DNA of 64,000 bases from a bacterium A37T11 (GTDB lineage: Bacteria; Bacteroidota; Bacteroidia; Sphingobacteriales; Sphingobacteriaceae): NCBI GenBank assembly GCA_900109895.1, contig FOBR01000003.1:124001-188000 (forward strand). The letters are read 5' to 3'. The notes below the pieces were generated by a model, which had not been told where the DNA came from, searched no databases, and was given only the letters and a program-made list of their open reading frames with translations. Below are positions 53,101-62,249 of this stretch, in pieces; position 1 is the first letter of the stretch; every line of letters starts with the position of its first letter. Position numbers and translations under genes: made by a program.

Positions 53101-53487
53101 GTACAAAGCCCGGAACAATACGTTTACGGAAATACACAGGTGTTGAGTGAGTTTGCCAATAGTCACTGGTCTGAGGAGAACCAGGATCTCTATGCTCAAT
53201 ATCCGAGAATGGGTGTCAACGTAGCTTCCATTGCCAATAACCTTCAAAATAGCACTTGGTGGTTGCGTGACGGCAGCTTTATGCGGCTGAAATCGTTGGA
53301 AGTTGGGTATACATTACCAAAATCCTTGTCCATGAAAATGAAACTGGAAACCTGCCGTATCTATTTGAATGGTCTTAATTTATTTACCATCAGTTCGTTT
53401 AAGCTGTGGGATCCGGAGCAGAGCGGCAATGGTTTTTCCTACCCGATACAGAAGGTATTTAACATAGGCCTGAACGTAAATTTATAA
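50182..53487 (+). CDS. SusC/RagA TonB-dependent transporter (PUL2)
   Basis: A 1101-residue outer-membrane transporter. After an extended N-terminus and signal (LYALMVYLCLFKSTVTYS), the carboxypeptidase-like domain (VTGSVKDTSGTVLTGVSI), the TonB box-like DEVVITAYSQKQRKEAI, the plug (LTNALAGQIAGVIGFQRSG; RGVTTFGYKQDPLILIDNV) and a long barrel ending FNIGLNVNL are present. No STN domain is seen, so it does not appear to signal to an anti-sigma factor, in keeping with the broken sigma gene upstream. It is the first gene of the PUL2 plus-strand cluster. Confidence 0.95.
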   Translation: MKIKLIHYDGCIEIQPFLTSRILLYALMVYLCLFKSTVTYSQQASELTVTGSVKDTSGTVLTGVSISALNKTGSKTQTDEKGSFAIIVPAGTVLQFTYVGYAEQKIAVSAGKQRLDVLMVPELTAVDEVVITAYSQKQRKEAIVGSVTSVKPADLKIPASNLTNALAGQIAGVIGFQRSGQPGQDNSQFFIRGVTTFGYKQDPLILIDNVELSTNDLARLNVDDIASFVILKDASATALYGARGANGVILVSTKEGKEGSAKVNVRSEVSSSESARTLDLVDPIEYMNLYNEASLTRNPQLPLPFSPTKIRNTQATIAAAPGSNPYVYPAVDWLDLLFKKRAMTQRNNMSISGGGSVARYFIAGAYNVDQGVLNTDVRNNNENNVNFKNYQLRSNVNVNLTKTTEVIIRLSGNFSEYNGPITTDGSFASDLYNIAIHTSPVLFPAYYQPDEANLNARHILFGNNGTAGGTSSNNILYNNPYASLLRGHKNYSESRMSAQFELNQDLNFVTDGLKFKGIFNTNRYSYFDSQLAYNPFYYNINNYDEQTGQYSLLWLNPMPTGNNVATEYLNYRRSEPNANTFLYLQTALDYGRTFGDHTISSTLIGTMQSTLYSSAKDPQLGITTLPYSLPFRNLGLAGRLTYSYKNRYFVEGNFGYNGSERFSKEHRFGFFPTIGASWVASNEDFWDKDSWFTKLKIRGSYGLVGNDAIGAQRFFYLSDVNLADGPNYAQFGFGNQYERKGVFIRSYANDNITWETSRQTNVAAEATFFGSLNMVAEFYKNHRYNILRERDIPSSEGLESSVSTNLGSVDSKGMDLSADYSKNFSNGFWASFRGNFTYSTNRYTYIEEPNYTEPWRHFIGQPIGRQYGYIAERLFVDDQEARNSPSQILSVTDAWGTTTQGILPQGGDIKYRDVNHDGKIDNLDLVFMGYPTTPEVVYGFGFSTGYKGFDFSAFFQGQARVSFFIDPWKMSPFVQSPEQYVYGNTQVLSEFANSHWSEENQDLYAQYPRMGVNVASIANNLQNSTWWLRDGSFMRLKSLEVGYTLPKSLSMKMKLETCRIYLNGLNLFTISSFKLWDPEQSGNGFSYPIQKVFNIGLNVNL

Positions 53488-53495
53488 ACTGAGCA

Positions 53496-55388
53496 ATGAT
53501 GAAACGATGTTATAAATGGATATGCGCGGCCCTATTGGGTGTCACGGCGCTTTCTTGTCAAAAATACCTCGATATTGTGCCGGATAATGTCGGCACGCTT
53601 GACTACGCGTTCCGCAACCGGAATGAGGCAGAGAACTATTTGTTCGGCTGCTATTCAACCCTTCAGCATTTGTCAGATGTGATCTACAACCCCGGTTTTA
53701 CGACTTCTGCCGAAATTGTATATCCAATACTGGATGTACATTTTTTTAATGAGGCTGGCTTTAACCTTATCCGGGGTACGCAGACTACCGGTAGCCCTGT
53801 GCTCAGCTCATGGAGCACCATGTATCAGGCCATCCGGCGGTGCAACATTATGTTGGAAAACATCGACCACCCCATTGACCTGAAAGAACCCGAGAAAACT
53901 CGCTGGATTGCCGAGACCAAGTTCCTGAAGGCCTACTATCACTATTATCTGATCAGGATGTATGGTCCCGTCATTCTGGTGAAGGAAAACAATCCGGTGG
54001 ATGTAGACATTGAGGCTACCAAACGTAAACGGGCCACCCTGGATGAATCCTTTGATTACGTCCTGCAACTACTGGATGAAGCGATCCCTGGCCTGCCGCC
54101 GGTCATCGAAAACCGTGCGCAGGAATTTGGGCGGATTACCAAATTCATAGCCATGTCTGTCAAGGCAGAGGTATTGGCCACTGCAGCCAGCCCACTGTTT
54201 AATGGCAACCCAGACTATGCCAATTTTAAGGATAAGGATGGGAGGAACCTGTTCCCTGCGTCTTACGATCCTCAAAAATGGGAGAAAGCGGCCGACGCCT
54301 GCAAAGCGGCCATCACCAAGTGCGAGGCACAAGGCCTGAAATTGGCAGAAGTCGTGCCCACCAATAACGTGGGTGATGTCTCCGACGAGATAAAGGAGGT
54401 GATAAAATTGCAGAACATCATCACGCAACGGTGGGAGGAGAGCTCTGAGTTGGTGTGGGGACTGAACTATGGCTTCAATTACCAGGGTTATACCATCCCT
54501 AAGCTGACTAGCAAGGCGGTGGGTATGGCCAATACGTACCCGTCCAACTGGGCAGTACCCCTGTCTGAGGCTGAGCTGTTCTATACGAAGAACGGAGTGC
54601 CGATCACCGAGGACAAGACCTTTGACTATACAAACCGCTACGTACCTCAGGAAGGCGACGAGGCCAATCAGCATTATATTAAACAAGGATATCAAACTGC
54701 TCAGGAACATTTTAACCGCGAGCGGCGCTTTTATGCGGCTATCGGTTTTGACGGAGGCATCTGGTTCGGCAACGGACAGCTGAATGAGGCCGATTCATAC
54801 TACGTACAGTCACGCGGCATATTTGCTACTTCCGGGCCCAAAAGCCTTAACTCGACCAATATGACAGGATACTGGCCCAAAAAACTGGCCAACTACCTGT
54901 CTGTCATGGATGAAACTTTTACTCCGGTGGACTTTAAGACTCCACTGATCCGGTTGGCAGGCTTATACCTATTATATGCAGAGGCACTCAACGAAGCGGG
55001 TGGACCATCCGATGAGGTGTATATGTATATTGATAAGGTCCGGGCCCGGGCTGGACTGCCCGGGGTGCGGGAAGCCTGGAGCACTTATTCGAAAACGCCG
55101 GCCAATGCTACCCGCAAAGAAGGGCTGGCCCAGATTATTCATCAGGAGCGCCGGATAGAGCTGGCCTTTGAGGAGCAAGCAGGTTGGGATCTCCGCCGCT
55201 GGAAGGAATTGCAGGGTGTGCTGAGCCGGCCACTGCTGGGATGGAACATACAAGAAGAGAATCCAGTCGATTATTACCGACCACAATCCGTCATTACACC
55301 ACTTTTTGGTCTTAAAGACTACCTCTGGCCTTTCAGTTCTTCGGATGTAGTCATTAACGAGAATTTAACCCAAAATCCGTATTGGTAA
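53496..55388 (+). CDS. SusD/RagB-family glycan-binding lipoprotein (PUL2)
   Basis: A 630-residue outer-membrane lipoprotein (lipobox VTALSCQK). Conserved SusD segments are YAFRNRNEAENYLFGCYSTL, RWIAETKFLKAYYHYYLIRMYGPV and IIHQERRIELAFEEQAGWDLRRW. The start is one of two adjacent ATGs at 53496 and 53499, 8 bases after the susC stop. It is longer than the PUL1 partner, with an extended middle region. Confidence 0.95.
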   Translation: MMKRCYKWICAALLGVTALSCQKYLDIVPDNVGTLDYAFRNRNEAENYLFGCYSTLQHLSDVIYNPGFTTSAEIVYPILDVHFFNEAGFNLIRGTQTTGSPVLSSWSTMYQAIRRCNIMLENIDHPIDLKEPEKTRWIAETKFLKAYYHYYLIRMYGPVILVKENNPVDVDIEATKRKRATLDESFDYVLQLLDEAIPGLPPVIENRAQEFGRITKFIAMSVKAEVLATAASPLFNGNPDYANFKDKDGRNLFPASYDPQKWEKAADACKAAITKCEAQGLKLAEVVPTNNVGDVSDEIKEVIKLQNIITQRWEESSELVWGLNYGFNYQGYTIPKLTSKAVGMANTYPSNWAVPLSEAELFYTKNGVPITEDKTFDYTNRYVPQEGDEANQHYIKQGYQTAQEHFNRERRFYAAIGFDGGIWFGNGQLNEADSYYVQSRGIFATSGPKSLNSTNMTGYWPKKLANYLSVMDETFTPVDFKTPLIRLAGLYLLYAEALNEAGGPSDEVYMYIDKVRARAGLPGVREAWSTYSKTPANATRKEGLAQIIHQERRIELAFEEQAGWDLRRWKELQGVLSRPLLGWNIQEENPVDYYRPQSVITPLFGLKDYLWPFSSSDVVINENLTQNPYW

Positions 55389-55405
55389 TTAAAAGCGATC
55401 TTATC

Positions 55406-56632
55406 ATGAAAAGAAGAATGAATATACGGCGTATGCAGGGGCGGGCATTGGTGGCTACCTTACTGATGCTGGGCACAGCAGGCTGCAAGAAAAGCGTCTC
55501 CCCGGTAGAGATCATCTCAGATGATACGGCAAAACCAGGCACAGTGACCGATGTGAAGGTAGAAAACCTCAACGGGGCTGCGCGTATCACCTATACATTA
55601 CCCTCTACCAAAAATTTGTTATATGTGCTGGCCAGTTACCCCATCAACGATGGCCAAATACGGGAGTCAAAGACCAGCTATTATACCGATACGATCATGG
55701 TAGATGGTTTTGCCCGTTCGCAGGATTACGAGGTGACGTTATATGCTGTGAGCAGGGCCGAAGTGAAGTCTGACCCGGTCAAAGTGACCGTCCATCCGGA
55801 AACGCCTAACTATATCTTGGTCAATGAGGGCCTGCAGATCAACCCCGATTTTGGCGGAGCCAATTTTTATGGGCAGAACCCCAACAAGGTGCCTTTGTCG
55901 GTGCATCTGTTATCTTTTAACGAGGCAAAAGGAAGTTACGATGAACAGGAACCTGAATATATAAGTGGCAATACCGTGGATCTTTCCATCCGGGGTTTTG
56001 ATGCCACCGAGCACAAATTTGGGATATATACCTCAGACCGCTTCGGCAACGTTTCGGATACCAGGTACGTAACCCTGATCCCCTTATTTGAAACCCTGCT
56101 CGATAAAAGTAAATTTTATGTATACCATTTAGCCAGCGATGCCCCGATCGGTTATGGGTGGGAATTTAAAAATTTCTTTGACGGCAGCCTCAATGATCCG
56201 GGCTGGCACACGGTGTCTGCACCCGTTTCTCAGGGCACATTTGGTTTGGGCGTCAATGCCAAGATAAGCAGGGTGGTGCTGTGGAACCGTCTGCCAGATA
56301 TGTATGGGTACCAGAACACCCGTCAATTTACGATCTGGGGTTCGGATAAAGACAATCCGCAGGACTCGGCCCTGCCTAACAATTCCCTGCCGGGGACAGT
56401 AGCGGGAGACTGGGTGAACATGGGCAACTTCGTCTATCCAAACCCACCATCAGGCCTGCCCACTAACCAGGCCAATGCCGCAGACATCGCATTTGCTGCA
56501 GCTGGTGTCAATTTTAAGATGCCCAGCACGGCCCCAAGTACCAAATATATCCGGTACGTCTGTACACAAACGTGGGGAGGGCTGGATTATGTCAACGCGA
56601 TGGAAATATCGGTCTATGGAAGTCCAGAGTAA
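55406..56632 (+). CDS. DUF4959/DUF5000-type surface lipoprotein (PUL2)
   Basis: About 408 residues. The lipobox is GTAGCKKS. A fibronectin-like DUF4959 segment follows (KPGTVTDVKVENLNGAARITYTLP), then a middle DUF5126-like part (KFGIYTSDRFGNVSDTRYVTL) and a C-terminal discoidin-like DUF5000 domain (GWEFKNFFDGSLNDPGWHT). It probably binds glycan at the cell surface. The ATG at 55406 is chosen because the earlier start at 55382 lies within the susD stop region. Confidence 0.82.
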   Translation: MKRRMNIRRMQGRALVATLLMLGTAGCKKSVSPVEIISDDTAKPGTVTDVKVENLNGAARITYTLPSTKNLLYVLASYPINDGQIRESKTSYYTDTIMVDGFARSQDYEVTLYAVSRAEVKSDPVKVTVHPETPNYILVNEGLQINPDFGGANFYGQNPNKVPLSVHLLSFNEAKGSYDEQEPEYISGNTVDLSIRGFDATEHKFGIYTSDRFGNVSDTRYVTLIPLFETLLDKSKFYVYHLASDAPIGYGWEFKNFFDGSLNDPGWHTVSAPVSQGTFGLGVNAKISRVVLWNRLPDMYGYQNTRQFTIWGSDKDNPQDSALPNNSLPGTVAGDWVNMGNFVYPNPPSGLPTNQANAADIAFAAAGVNFKMPSTAPSTKYIRYVCTQTWGGLDYVNAMEISVYGSPE

Positions 56633-56664
56633 GTGGTATCACCTCATAAAAGAAAAAAACAGCA

Positions 56665-57867
56665 ATGAAGATCTTATTTAAACATATCGCCTTTGCATCC
56701 CTGCTCCTGGAGATGCTGGGGTGCGAAAAATATGCTGACAATTATAAGCAATACCTGGGCAATGGTGAGGTCATATACCCGGGGCTCGCGCAGCATGTAC
56801 ACTATCAGGCGGGCAACCTCAGAACCGTCCTGATATGGAATCCTAGCCCCGATCCCAACATTAAGGACTATGTGATCCGTTGGAACAACGGTGCCGATTC
56901 ACTTCAGGTAGTTGCGGCCACCCACGATCCTGCCGATAGCATAGTCGTATCCATTCCCAATTTGAGCGAATATGTCTACACCTTTACCATCGTCGCATTT
57001 GACAACGACGGAAATGTATCGGTTGGTCAGGAGCTTAACAACGTGCGGATATACGGACCGTTATATCAATCGACCTTGCTAAACAGGTTGGTTAAATCGG
57101 CGGTGAAGAACGGTAATGATGCGCTGATTGAGTTTTTTGCAGGCAGCGAAGACTCACCTTATGCTAAAATAACCTATACTACATCGGCAAATGAACAAAA
57201 GGTGATCAACGTGACCAGCGATATGGCCCAGGTGGTATTGGCCAATTACAAAAGCCAGAGCCAATTTCAGCTTCAAACCTACTATTTGCCCGATTCAACA
57301 GCCATAGATACATTTCGTGTAGCTCCGGATACTTACGGCGTAGACGAAGATGTCACTGCGGCTTATATTAAAAACCCGGGCAAGCCGTTCCTGCGCGCTG
57401 ACGACGGCACGGGTAAGTGGGGGCTGCTAAAGGACTGGCTCTATAATGCCAATGTCGTGAACCAAAATGGGAGCACGGCAGGGGGCTGGTCTACAGACGA
57501 TGGCGGCGTTATCCATTTCGAGACCCAGGACTGGGGCGGAGCCGGCGTCACTAATGGGAAAATATACCAAACGGTTACGTTGCCGGCAGGCACCTACGCA
57601 CTTGAGGTTGAAACGGGTAACTATGGCGGCGACATGCAGGTTAATGAGGTTGTCGCCCTAGGGGAAACACTTCCGGACATGGGCGACCTGAGTAATGCCC
57701 TTGCCAGTTTTAGTGGCAATGAAGGGAATATTGGCGGTACTCATACCCTTAATTTTACGTTGCAGGCGCCCACCACGGTAGCGATCGGATGGGTAGTCAA
57801 CACCGGGCAATATACCTACCTTCAATTTAGGGGAGTAACGTTAAAAAAACTGAATAGTACAAATTAA
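56665..57867 (+). CDS. DUF4998/DUF5013-type surface lipoprotein (PUL2)
   Basis: A 400-residue lipoprotein (lipobox LLEMLGCEK). The N-terminal half is a DUF4998 domain (LAQHVHYQAGNLRTVLIWNPSPDPNIKDYVIRWNNG) and the C-terminal part a DUF5013-like beta-sandwich with KIYQTVTLPAGTYALEV. The following gene starts 18 bases on. A glycan-binding role is inferred from position in the PUL. Confidence 0.8.
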   Translation: MKILFKHIAFASLLLEMLGCEKYADNYKQYLGNGEVIYPGLAQHVHYQAGNLRTVLIWNPSPDPNIKDYVIRWNNGADSLQVVAATHDPADSIVVSIPNLSEYVYTFTIVAFDNDGNVSVGQELNNVRIYGPLYQSTLLNRLVKSAVKNGNDALIEFFAGSEDSPYAKITYTTSANEQKVINVTSDMAQVVLANYKSQSQFQLQTYYLPDSTAIDTFRVAPDTYGVDEDVTAAYIKNPGKPFLRADDGTGKWGLLKDWLYNANVVNQNGSTAGGWSTDDGGVIHFETQDWGGAGVTNGKIYQTVTLPAGTYALEVETGNYGGDMQVNEVVALGETLPDMGDLSNALASFSGNEGNIGGTHTLNFTLQAPTTVAIGWVVNTGQYTYLQFRGVTLKKLNSTN

Positions 57868-57885
57868 TGGTAAGGACAAAAGCTT

Positions 57886-60093
57886 ATGCGCTTAAATCGA
57901 TTTGAGGTATGTGTTAGGATTATCGTAATCATGTGTTGTTTTTGTCAAATGGTCAGGGCTGCTGAAGGTGATACGGTAAGGAGGTTTGACCATAGATCCG
58001 GGCAGATTTGAGTAAACACCCGTACAGGCACCATTGATTATTACTTTAACAATGGCATAACCCTTTTTAATACGGTAGCGTATGCAGATTTGCTTGGTTT
58101 TGGGAAATTGGCAACCACCAATTTCAACCACCATACAGTTTCTGCAAAAAAGCTGGCAGACAGCCTTGGAGAGGGTATATTGCTGGGGTTACGACATAGT
58201 GGTGATAAGGGCGTACAGTTGGTCCAATACTTCACTATGTATAAAAATAGGCCGTTCCTGCTGCTGAGGACCGTGGCCGAACCGGTGAATGGCCAAGAGC
58301 TGGAAAGCCGTAATATCAGCTCGCTGTGTATGCAGCTAGCCTATCAGAGCAGAAGCACCATACCGGGCGACCGGCCGATGATCGTTGACCTTCCCTTTGA
58401 TAATGATAACTGGTTAAAGCTTCTGGCACTTCCTTGGCCTGAAGTGGGCGAAAAACCCTTAGAAGGTGTGAGTCACGAGCTGGCATATATATATATATAT
58501 ATATATGATCAGTCTACCTATAAAGGTATCGTGTTGGGTAGTTTGGAGCATGACTTCTGGAAAACCGGCATCGCTTATCGCACGGGGGTAGGTAACGGTG
58601 TGCTAGACTCCTTACTGGTATATGGGGGAGCTGCGCGGGCAAGCCTGGAAGATACCCACGACGTGGCTTTGCACGGGACCATGTTAGGTAAGCAAATCAC
58701 CTCTCCGCTCATCTACCTGGAGGCAGGGGAGGACTTTCGTGTTTCCAGTAAAAATTTTGGTATCCTTCAGGTCCCCATGGCAGGAACCCTTAAATGGCGG
58801 CATCCGGCCCCGGTGTATTGGAATAGCTTTGGTGTAGAAGGTGTGCTAGGTTATGAGCACATCATGATGCCGCCCGCTATGGATACGATCTCTGATTTCT
58901 TGCACAGCCTTACCAAATTTAGTGCCTATAGCAAACCGGTACTGAGCATCGACTCTTATGATCAGGGAATCTATTCCGTGCCCATACTGCAGTCCATCGC
59001 CATCTATGGTGAAAAAAACGGGCAGCAAATGGGCTTCTACTGCAGCCCATTTTCACTATGGACATGGAGCAACAACATCCAGAACGCCAAATTGCCAGGT
59101 ACAGATGTGCCGCTTCGGGAAGTCATCCTGAGGGACGAAAAAGGGAAGCCTATCCATTTTAAAGATGGCGAGTGGAGGGCCTATCCCATGGATCCTACCC
59201 ATCCGGCTACCCGGCAGGCGATGATCAACCAAATAGAAAAAGCAAAATTTGTGCACGCACGTTTCATTAAGATCGATTTTCTGACGGCAGGTTCGCTGGA
59301 GTCGGCGTCGCATTACGATAAAAACATACGCACCGGGATGCAGGCTTATAACTATGGGATGAAACTATTTAAACACCTCGTTGACTCCATCATGGGTCTC
59401 GATATTTTTGTCAGCATGGCCATTTCTCCCATGTTCCCCCATCAATATGCCCATACCCGGTTTGTATCCACCGATGTCCATTCTCACCTAAGGGACAGTC
59501 AGCCCGGCTTCCCCCACTATGGGAGCACGGCAGCCTCCATGATTACGGCTTCGTATATGACATGGGTACAAGGTACGCTGTGGCCCTATACTAATATGGA
59601 TGTGTTGGTCATGAATCATTTTCAGGGCCATCCGCCGCTCAGCGAAACAGAAGTAAAGGTCCGGCTTTTCTGCCTCATGACCATGGGCAGTATCCTGGGT
59701 GATGGATCTGATTATCGAGAGCCTTTGGCTGCATGGAGGGCCAGGAAATACCTGGATAACGCAGATGTAGCAAAGTTCTTTGCTGCGCCGCAAGCATTCA
59801 TACCGATCCGGATGGCAAGCGGGGAAAGCATGGATCAGCAGCTTTCTTTTTACCTTCCCGGAGATGGAAGGAGGATACTATTATCGGCCTTTGATTTTGA
59901 TGTTAAAAATGAGTTTAAAGAAACCTTTTACCCCGTCAAACTGGGGATGGAAAATAGTGCTTACCGGATTGTTGATTTTCTGAAAGGGGAGACCATTGGG
60001 AGAATAGCCCCAGGGCAATCTTCATTTTCGTTAAACGTACCGCCGGGCGATGCATTGATGGTGAGACTGGAAAAGTATCCGGATAAACGGTAG
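57886..60093 (+). pseudogene. alpha-galactosidase-like glycoside hydrolase, interrupted by in-frame TGA
   Basis: One frame runs from ATG 57886 to TAG 60091-60093 with a single internal stop, TGA at 58009-58011 (codon 42). Before it are a signal-like peptide (VCVRIIVIMCCFCQMVRA) and RRFDHRSGQ; after it VNTRTGTIDYYFNNGITLFNTVAYADLLG continues the same protein. The body is a TIM-barrel hydrolase with FIKIDFLTAGSLES (nucleophile Asp) and GSILGDGSDYREPLAAW, resembling GH36/GH27-type alpha-galactosidases. A frame starting at TTG 58090 would give a protein without export signal. The gene is probably dead or only expressed by readthrough. Confidence 0.7.
58485..58506. repeat. (AT)11 dinucleotide repeat inside the hydrolase gene
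   Basis: Eleven AT units encode alternating Tyr and Ile (YIYIYIY) in the hydrolase. Such tracts change length by slippage, and any change not divisible by three bases shifts the frame. Confidence 0.85.
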
Positions 60094-60109
60094 CGGTGCT
60101 GGAGCAAGA

Positions 60110-61006
60110 TCACCTTGCTTGCATTTTGCGGTAATTTGCCGGCGATATGCCAATTAGTTTTCTAAAAAGGCGGGAGAAGTAATATGGATCCTCAAATCCT
60201 AGTTCTATGCAAATTTCTTTAATGCTTCTATCTGTAAAATATAGGTATTGGCAAGATTTCTGAATTTTTAGCAGATTAAAGTAATATAAAGGAGAGTAGC
60301 CGGTTTTTTGTTTAAAGATGCGGCTTAAGTGAGAAGGCGAAATGTGCTGTTGATCGGCAAATTCCTGGAGACTTATTTGTTCTGTCAAATGATTGTTCAT
60401 ATAAGCAATAGAGCTGCTTACCATATCCATTCGTTGCAACGTCGGGTCGGTTTCCTTATAATAAATAAGGGAAGTGACGAAATGTAATAAGTAGAGGTTT
60501 AAAATCTCCATTTCATGTTCATGATATCCATGCTCGAGCAAATGGTAAATTTTCTCAAACAATTTTATGCGGATTTCTTCATACGGGATATAGTGTATGT
60601 CAGGTTTATCATTTATTAAAGACCTTGAATAAATATGCTCATCCAGATCGCCGGAGAAATGCACCCAATAGATGCTCCAAGGTTTCTTCTTGTCACTATA
60701 ATACCGGTGTGGTGATTTTTTTTGTATGATGAAGAAGTTGTTGGGTTTCAAAAGGAACGTTTTTTCACCTACCTCAATGGTACCATTTCCTTCTACACAA
60801 TAAATGAGTATATATTCCGGGCACCCGGATTTTCGTTCAATATCGTGAAAATTGGCGTGTGGATAGTAACCGATCGCCGTTAAATAAAATTTATGGATCA
60901 GTTTATTTTGGACAAATCTTTTTTTTACATTTGGCGGGATAACAATTCTTTTTTCACCAATAAATCCTTCTTCGATCTTTTTTGCACCCGATGAAGTACG
61001 CTCCAT
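60110..61006 (-). CDS. AraC-family transcriptional regulator
   Basis: About 298 residues. The N-terminal cupin-type sensing domain (CPEYILIYCVEGNGTIEVGEKTFLLKPNNFFII) is followed by a C-terminal double helix-turn-helix: EQISLQEFADQQHISPSHLSRIFKQKTGYSP and IKEICIELGFEDPYYFSRLFRKLIGISP. Start ATG 61006 (MERTSSG) or 61045. It is divergent from the epimerase gene and convergent with the hydrolase, so it is the likely sugar-responsive activator of galM-transporter and possibly PUL2. Confidence 0.92.
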   Translation of the reverse strand: MERTSSGAKKIEEGFIGEKRIVIPPNVKKRFVQNKLIHKFYLTAIGYYPHANFHDIERKSGCPEYILIYCVEGNGTIEVGEKTFLLKPNNFFIIQKKSPHRYYSDKKKPWSIYWVHFSGDLDEHIYSRSLINDKPDIHYIPYEEIRIKLFEKIYHLLEHGYHEHEMEILNLYLLHFVTSLIYYKETDPTLQRMDMVSSSIAYMNNHLTEQISLQEFADQQHISPSHLSRIFKQKTGYSPLYYFNLLKIQKSCQYLYFTDRSIKEICIELGFEDPYYFSRLFRKLIGISPANYRKMQAR

Positions 61007-61147
61007 ATGCCTTTGATGATTATATTTATTTATGCAAAAATGCATAATCTTTGTGAAATTACAGGTGTTATTGGTTTAATGCGTTTAATGATTGGATTGT
61101 CCATCTTTTTTGCTTGTTTATCCATTTCTGAAATGAGTCCTTACTTT

Positions 61148-61155
61148 TAGCTTTG
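61148..61155 (+). promoter_or_regulatory. -7 element for the epimerase/transporter operon
   Basis: TAGCTTTG is an exact TAnnTTTG match. TTTC, a 3-of-4 match to TTTG, lies 19 bases upstream. Transcription would begin close to the first ATG (61164), so either the leader is nearly absent or ATG 61185 is used. Confidence 0.5.
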
Positions 61156-61163
61156 TATCAACC

Positions 61164-62249
61164 ATGGCGTATGTTAACCAGTATATGAACAATGACACAA
61201 CAATAAGCAAAGGCTCTATTAGATTATGGGATATGCACCAGGGGAAAGAAATCTATCTTTTCCATTTGCTGAATAAAGAAGGACGCTTTGTGGTGCTGAC
61301 GAATTATGGCGCGTCCCTGGTAAGTGCTGTGGTTCCTGACCGTACAGGTTTGTTGGGGAATGTAGTGTTGGGTTTTGATAGCTTGGATGGCTATTTGGAC
61401 GATACTTGTTATGTGGGTGCTACCATTGGCCGGTTTGCTAACCGCATAGCCCACGCACGGTTCACGATGGATGGAAGACAAATACAATTGGATGCCAATG
61501 ATGGCCTGCACAGCAATCATGGGGGTTTCCATGGGTTTCACCGGCAGGTATTTGGGTATAAAGTACTGGAATGTGGGCTGTGCTTTGAATGGGAAAGCAA
61601 AGACGGAGAAGGAGGGTATCCGGGAGATTTGTCGCTGAGAGTATGCTATCAATGGACAGATGATAGTGAGTTGAAGATTGATTATACAGCCAGCAGCGAT
61701 AAAGATACAGTGGCTAATTTTACCAACCATGCCTATTTTAATTTAACAGCGGGCCACCAGCCGATCCTTGAACATTCGCTGACGATCTTTGCAGAGCAGA
61801 TACTGGAAGATAGCCCGGGTTATATACCGACGGGTGCCATTATTCCAGCTGGGGACAAGGCCTTCCGGGGAGGAAAGATCCGCGAGCAAATACCGGGCAC
61901 GGGCCATCCCATAGAAGGCATCAACCTGTGTTATGCATTGCCTGGTGGCGCGCAGCCGCGGCCACGCCTGGCTGCCGTCCTGGCAGACAAGATTTCAGGC
62001 AGGCGGCTGGAAATCTCTACTACTTACCCGGGTCTGTTGCTCTACACCGGCGATTTGCTGCAAAGCCGGTTATCAGGGCATCATGGTGTACCATATGGTC
62101 CATTTGACGGCCTTTGCCTCGAATGCCAGTATTTCCCCGATAGTCCAAACCATCCGACATTCCCCTCCACCATTTTAAAGGCGGGGGAGATCTATCATGA
62201 ACAGATTGTTTATAAATTTTGTATTGAACCAGTAGCCGCTGACAAATGA
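61164..62249 (+). CDS. galM: aldose 1-epimerase (galactose mutarotase type)
   Basis: A 361-residue GalM-family enzyme that interconverts alpha and beta anomers of galactose or related sugars. It has VVLTNYGASLVSAVVPDRTG, YVGATIGRFANRIAHARF (conserved Asn-Arg), LHSNHGGFHGFHRQ, FTNHAYFNLTAG with the catalytic His, and GLCLECQYFPDSPNHP with the catalytic Glu. It overlaps the transporter start by 4 bases (ATGA). An alternative start is ATG 61185. Confidence 0.93.
   Translation: MAYVNQYMNNDTTISKGSIRLWDMHQGKEIYLFHLLNKEGRFVVLTNYGASLVSAVVPDRTGLLGNVVLGFDSLDGYLDDTCYVGATIGRFANRIAHARFTMDGRQIQLDANDGLHSNHGGFHGFHRQVFGYKVLECGLCFEWESKDGEGGYPGDLSLRVCYQWTDDSELKIDYTASSDKDTVANFTNHAYFNLTAGHQPILEHSLTIFAEQILEDSPGYIPTGAIIPAGDKAFRGGKIREQIPGTGHPIEGINLCYALPGGAQPRPRLAAVLADKISGRRLEISTTYPGLLLYTGDLLQSRLSGHHGVPYGPFDGLCLECQYFPDSPNHPTFPSTILKAGEIYHEQIVYKFCIEPVAADK

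Noticed and set aside
54069-54710. 213-codon minus-strand frame inside the PUL2 susD
   Set aside because: It is antisense to conserved SusD sequence; the translation has no family signature and the GC-rich third-position pattern belongs to susD.
58009-58011. TGA in the PUL2 hydrolase as a recoded (selenocysteine or Trp) codon
   Set aside because: TGA is a normal stop in several genes of the window, no SECIS-like hairpin is evident right after it, and it falls between the signal peptide and the enzyme, not in an active site.
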